A stretch of DNA of 36,573 nt from assembly GCA_002095305.1 (NCBI GenBank), contig MIEI01000047.1, forward strand, positions 1-36,573. The letters are read 5' to 3'. The position numbers and the translations under genes are program-made. The notes beneath the pieces were generated by a model that was not told where the DNA came from, did not search any database, and saw only the letters and a program-made list of their open reading frames with translations. Numbering within the stretch: the first letter of the stretch is position 1; each line of letters begins with the position of its first letter. Of this stretch, positions 33,757 to 36,573 are shown piece after piece. The DNA is from Pantoea brenneri (GTDB lineage: Bacteria; Pseudomonadota; Gammaproteobacteria; Enterobacterales; Enterobacteriaceae).

Positions 33757-34392
33757 ATGCCAACGATTATTATGGATTCCTGCAACTACACACGCCTGGG
33801 ATTATCGGACTACATGTCTTTTAAAGGAGTTAAGAAGAAAAATATCACTTCTGCCTCCGATATTGAGCAACTACAGCAAAAATGTGAACAATTAAAACCT
33901 GGTGTCGTCTTTATTAATGAAGACTGCTTTATTCATGAACCCGACTCCAGCGAACGTATCCGCAGCATTATTACGCAGCACCCTGATACGCTGTTCTTTA
34001 TATTCATGGCGATAAGCAATATCCATTTTGAGGAATACCTCTACGTTCGTAAGAACCTGATTATTACGTCAAAATCGATAAAGACATCGACTCTGGATTC
34101 GTTACTTAGCACCTATTTGCAGAAAAAACTCAATCAGTCTGCGCGTATCTCTTCAGGAATGGATGTTCATCCATTAACGCTGAGCCAGACCGAGTCAAAT
34201 ATGCTGAAGATGTGGATGTCAGGTCATGACACCATTCAGATCTCAGATAAAATGCAAATAAAGGCGAAAACTGTTTCGTCACATAAAGGTAATATTAAAC
34301 GCAAAATCAAAACCCATAATAAGCAGGTTATTTATCATGTGGTGCGTTTAACTGATAACGTCACGTCGGGTATCTACGTTAACGTAAGATAA
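33757..34392 (+). CDS. rcsA: Transcriptional activator RcsA
   Basis: 211 residues from ATG 33757 (GAGGG upstream), an auxiliary partner of RcsB in control of exopolysaccharide genes. The C-terminal LuxR helix-turn-helix ([20 protein letters not shown], and [20 protein letters not shown]) is almost identical to E. coli RcsA. The N-terminal part, [16 protein letters not shown], also matches. Its position after fliR is conserved. In Erwinia and Pantoea RcsA activates amylovoran/stewartan-type capsule. Confidence 0.96.
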   Translation: MPTIIMDSCNYTRLGLSDYMSFKGVKKKNITSASDIEQLQQKCEQLKPGVVFINEDCFIHEPDSSERIRSIITQHPDTLFFIFMAISNIHFEEYLYVRKNLIITSKSIKTSTLDSLLSTYLQKKLNQSARISSGMDVHPLTLSQTESNMLKMWMSGHDTIQISDKMQIKAKTVSSHKGNIKRKIKTHNKQVIYHVVRLTDNVTSGIYVNVR

Positions 34393-34409
34393 CGACCCGC
34401 AATGAAAAC

Positions 34410-34434
34410 CGGCCAGGATGGCCGTTTTTTTTTT
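34410..34434 (+). terminator. Terminator of rcsA
   Basis: CGGCCA, GGA, TGGCCG, followed by ten T. Confidence 0.92.
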
Positions 34435-34469
34435 GCCTCAAACTGGGAGCCAGATCTCACTCCTGCCGC

Positions 34470-34496
34470 TAAGCCTTTCCGCTCTTTTGCCGATGT
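34470..34496 (+). promoter_or_regulatory. Sigma-28 promoter of the chemoreceptor gene
   Basis: TAAG at 34470-34473, 15 bases, GCCGATGT at 34489-34496: sigma-28 pattern with three mismatches, 36 bases from the ATG. Confidence 0.65.
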
Positions 34497-34532
34497 TAAG
34501 CCTTATAACAACAGCCTCAAGAGAGCAAGGAT

Positions 34533-36239
34533 ATGAACACTGCATTGGTTAATGATGGACAGAACACCTCGGGTATATGGCAGAACCTCCGCCTTGTCCC
34601 GCTGTTTAGCCTGATCTTCGGCGGCATTCTGCTGCTGTTCGCACTCTGTATTGGTGTCGCCAGTTACTTTCTTATTTCAGGTAATCACTCGCTCAGTGAC
34701 GCCACTGACGAAATTCAGGTGCGGATGGGTATCTCGAACAGTTCAAACCACTTACGTACTGCCCGTCTGACGGTTATTCAGGCCGGCGCCGCGGCGCGTA
34801 TCGGTGAGATGGATGAGTTTCGCGCTAATCTCGCGTCGGCAGAGAAACGTATTCAGCAGGCTAAAGACGGGTTTAAAGTCTACGCCGACCGCAAGGAGAA
34901 GTCGCCCGAGGATGTCGCGCTGGATGCCACGCTGCAGGCACGCTTTAACGACTATATTGAGAAAGGCCTGATACCGATGATTAACGCCGGTAAGCAAGGC
35001 AGCTTCGAGGGCATTATCGCGCAGGAAACCGACGTTACCCGCAAACTGGACGCCGACTACAATGCGGTGCTGCTGAAGGCGATCAAAATCCGTACCGACC
35101 GCGCCAATGCGATCACCGCCGAAGCCAACCATCAGTCGCGTATTGGCTTTATTGCGATGGCGGTGGCCTTTGGCGCTGCGCTGCTGCTGGTGCTGCTGAC
35201 CTTTGTCTTCCTGCGTCGGGTGGTGATTAATCCGCTGCGTCAGTCGGTGTCACGCATTGAGCGTATCGCACAGGGCGACCTGACGGCACCACCGCTGCCA
35301 CATGGTCGCAGCGAAATAGGCACCCTGATCCACAATCTGCAGTTAATGCAGCAGTCGCTGGTGAAAACCGTCGGCACGGTGCGTGAAGGTGCCGTCGCCA
35401 TTTATCAGGGCTCCAGCGAAATCTCTGCTGGCAATACCGACCTCTCCTCGCGTACTGAACAGCAGGCGGCAGCACTGGAACAGACGGCCGCCAGCATGGA
35501 ACAGCTCACCGCCACGGTGAAGCAGAACGCCGAAAATGCCCATCACGCCAGCCAGCTGGCCGCCGATGCCTCCGGTAAAGCCCGCAGTGGCGGCGACCTG
35601 GTCAGCGGCGTTGTAAAAACCATGACCAACATTTCCGGTAGCTCGAAAAAGATTGCCGAGATCACCAACGTCATCAACAGCATCGCCTTTCAGACCAACA
35701 TTCTGGCACTGAACGCGGCGGTCGAAGCCGCTCGTGCCGGTGAACAGGGTCGGGGATTTGCGGTGGTCGCGAGTGAGGTCCGTAATCTGGCACAGCGCAG
35801 TGCGCAGGCAGCAAAAGAGATTGAGTCGCTGATTGCCGAGTCGGTCACGCTGATTAAAGATGGTTCGCAGCAGGTCGGCGCTGCCGGTAACACTATGGGC
35901 GAGATTGTCGAAGCGGTACGTCGGGTCACCGATATCATGGCAGAGATTGCCGCCGCCTCTGACGAACAGAGCCGTGGGATTCAGCAGGTCAGCCAGGCCG
36001 TTACCGAAATGGATAATGTCACCCAGCAGAACGCCTCGCTGGTCGAAGAAGCCTCTGCGGCGGCTGCATCGCTGGAAGATCAGGCCGGTAAACTGACTCA
36101 GGCGGTATCGGCTTTCCGCCTGCAGGATACGCCGGTGCTGGCTGGCACCGCCAGCCGCGCCACCGCGCCGGTGAAAACCCCTGCCCTTGCGCCTCGTCCG
36201 GCACTGGCAAGCGGTAATGATAACTGGGAAACGTTTTAA
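34533..36239 (+). CDS. Methyl-accepting chemotaxis protein
   Basis: 568 residues. Membrane helix near 25-48, a Tar/Tsr-type four-helix ligand domain (about 50-200), a second helix near 204-226, HAMP (about 228-280), and a signalling domain with the conserved tip (AFQTNILALNAAVEAARAGEQ, i.e. ILALNAAVEAARAGE). It ends NWETF, the pentapeptide that tethers CheR and CheB. Ligand unknown. It lies between rcsA and dsrB, where E. coli has the dsrA RNA instead. Confidence 0.94.
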   Translation: MNTALVNDGQNTSGIWQNLRLVPLFSLIFGGILLLFALCIGVASYFLISGNHSLSDATDEIQVRMGISNSSNHLRTARLTVIQAGAAARIGEMDEFRANLASAEKRIQQAKDGFKVYADRKEKSPEDVALDATLQARFNDYIEKGLIPMINAGKQGSFEGIIAQETDVTRKLDADYNAVLLKAIKIRTDRANAITAEANHQSRIGFIAMAVAFGAALLLVLLTFVFLRRVVINPLRQSVSRIERIAQGDLTAPPLPHGRSEIGTLIHNLQLMQQSLVKTVGTVREGAVAIYQGSSEISAGNTDLSSRTEQQAAALEQTAASMEQLTATVKQNAENAHHASQLAADASGKARSGGDLVSGVVKTMTNISGSSKKIAEITNVINSIAFQTNILALNAAVEAARAGEQGRGFAVVASEVRNLAQRSAQAAKEIESLIAESVTLIKDGSQQVGAAGNTMGEIVEAVRRVTDIMAEIAAASDEQSRGIQQVSQAVTEMDNVTQQNASLVEEASAAAASLEDQAGKLTQAVSAFRLQDTPVLAGTASRATAPVKTPALAPRPALASGNDNWETF

Positions 36240-36333
36240 GCGCAGTTGGAGTGCAGACAGAGAGTGCCGACAGGGAAGTGCAGAATTAATAGAGCAGTGA
36301 TGCCGTCGGGTCAGTGACGGCGGTCTGGCTTTG

Positions 36334-36358
36334 CCTCCTCCCCGCCACGGGGAGGAGG
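36334..36358. terminator. Perfect 11-bp hairpin between the chemoreceptor gene and dsrB
   Basis: CCTCCTCCCCG, CCA, CGGGGAGGAGG. No U-run on either side. It lies between two convergent genes, so it probably acts as a bidirectional stop or transcript end. Confidence 0.5.
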
Positions 36359-36392
36359 ATCGCATCAGCAGTGGCGCGACGTGCCGGCCGGT

Positions 36393-36573
36393 TTATTCTG
36401 TGCTGTAAGGCTCAACAAAAATCCCCTCCGGATGACCATCCTCGTTAAAAAACCAGATGCCTAACGGGTAATCTTCCAGCGCCACCAGAAACATGGTGCC
36501 TTCATTAAACGGCTCCATGGCCAGAATAGTTCCGACGCGGCGCGGGCCACCATCGGTTTTAACGCTGACGCGG
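36393..36573 (-). CDS. dsrB: DsrB, 3' part; gene continues beyond the window
   Basis: Sixty in-frame residues are visible up to TAA at 36393-36395. [27 protein letters not shown] and GIFVE match E. coli DsrB (62 residues), so only a few N-terminal residues are missing. DsrB is a small protein of unknown function whose E. coli gene lies near rcsA and dsrA. The residues before the stop (PYSTE) differ from E. coli. Confidence 0.88.
   Translation of the reverse strand, partial: RVSVKTDGGPRRVGTILAMEPFNEGTMFLVALEDYPLGIWFFNEDGHPEGIFVEPYSTE

Overview
The window is chromosomal DNA of an enterobacterium, most likely of the Erwinia/Pantoea group (Erwiniaceae). This is inferred from proteins nearly collinear with E. 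coli (TcyJ/L/N, DcyD, FliA, FliG, FliP, RcsA, DsrB), an E. coli-like order of flagellar region III, and group-specific inserts. No rRNA, tRNA, CRISPR array or complete insertion sequence is visible.

Layout. 1-1.7 kb: short direct repeats and an acyltransferase-3 membrane protein. 1.7-5.0 kb (minus): L-cystine importer tcyJ-tcyL-tcyN and D-cysteine desulfhydrase dcyD (TTG start behind a strong Shine-Dalgarno). 5.2-6.5 kb (minus): fliZ and fliA; fliA carries a one-base deletion. 6.6-8.6 kb (minus): an HNH_2-type nuclease with an altered last motif, and a GT25 glycosyltransferase, both between fliA and fliC. 9.0-12.9 kb: fliC (minus) and fliDST (plus), diverging from two sigma-28 promoters. 13-15.5 kb: amyA, yedD and a small conserved gene. 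15.5-21.5 kb is the accessory, least explained part: a highly folded RNA-like segment, an IraP-like anti-adaptor, a LexA-boxed DinI/MsgA-like gene, small orphan genes, a CI/LexA-type repressor whose peptidase residues are lost, facing two membrane/coiled-coil genes across an operator array, several small stress-like or exported proteins and a GT17 glycosyltransferase. 21.8-33.1 kb: fliE (minus), fliFGHIJK and fliLMNOPQR (plus); fliP carries a one-base deletion. 33.1-36.6 kb: rcsA with a long folded leader and an RcsAB box, a chemotaxis receptor with a sigma-28 promoter and an NWETF tail, and the 3' part of dsrB at the window end.

How it works together. The core encodes the flagellar basal body MS/C ring, export apparatus, hook-length control, filament, cap, chaperones, and the regulators FliA and FliZ. 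Sigma-28 promoters for fliA, fliC, fliD and the chemoreceptor are readable directly. The frameshifts in fliA and fliP, if real, would prevent export and late gene expression; sequencing error is the main alternative. The best candidates for something undescribed are the 17.2-18.4 kb repressor/operator/membrane-protein module, the folded RNA at 15.55-15.73 kb, and the three-way-junction element at 5.13-5.20 kb.
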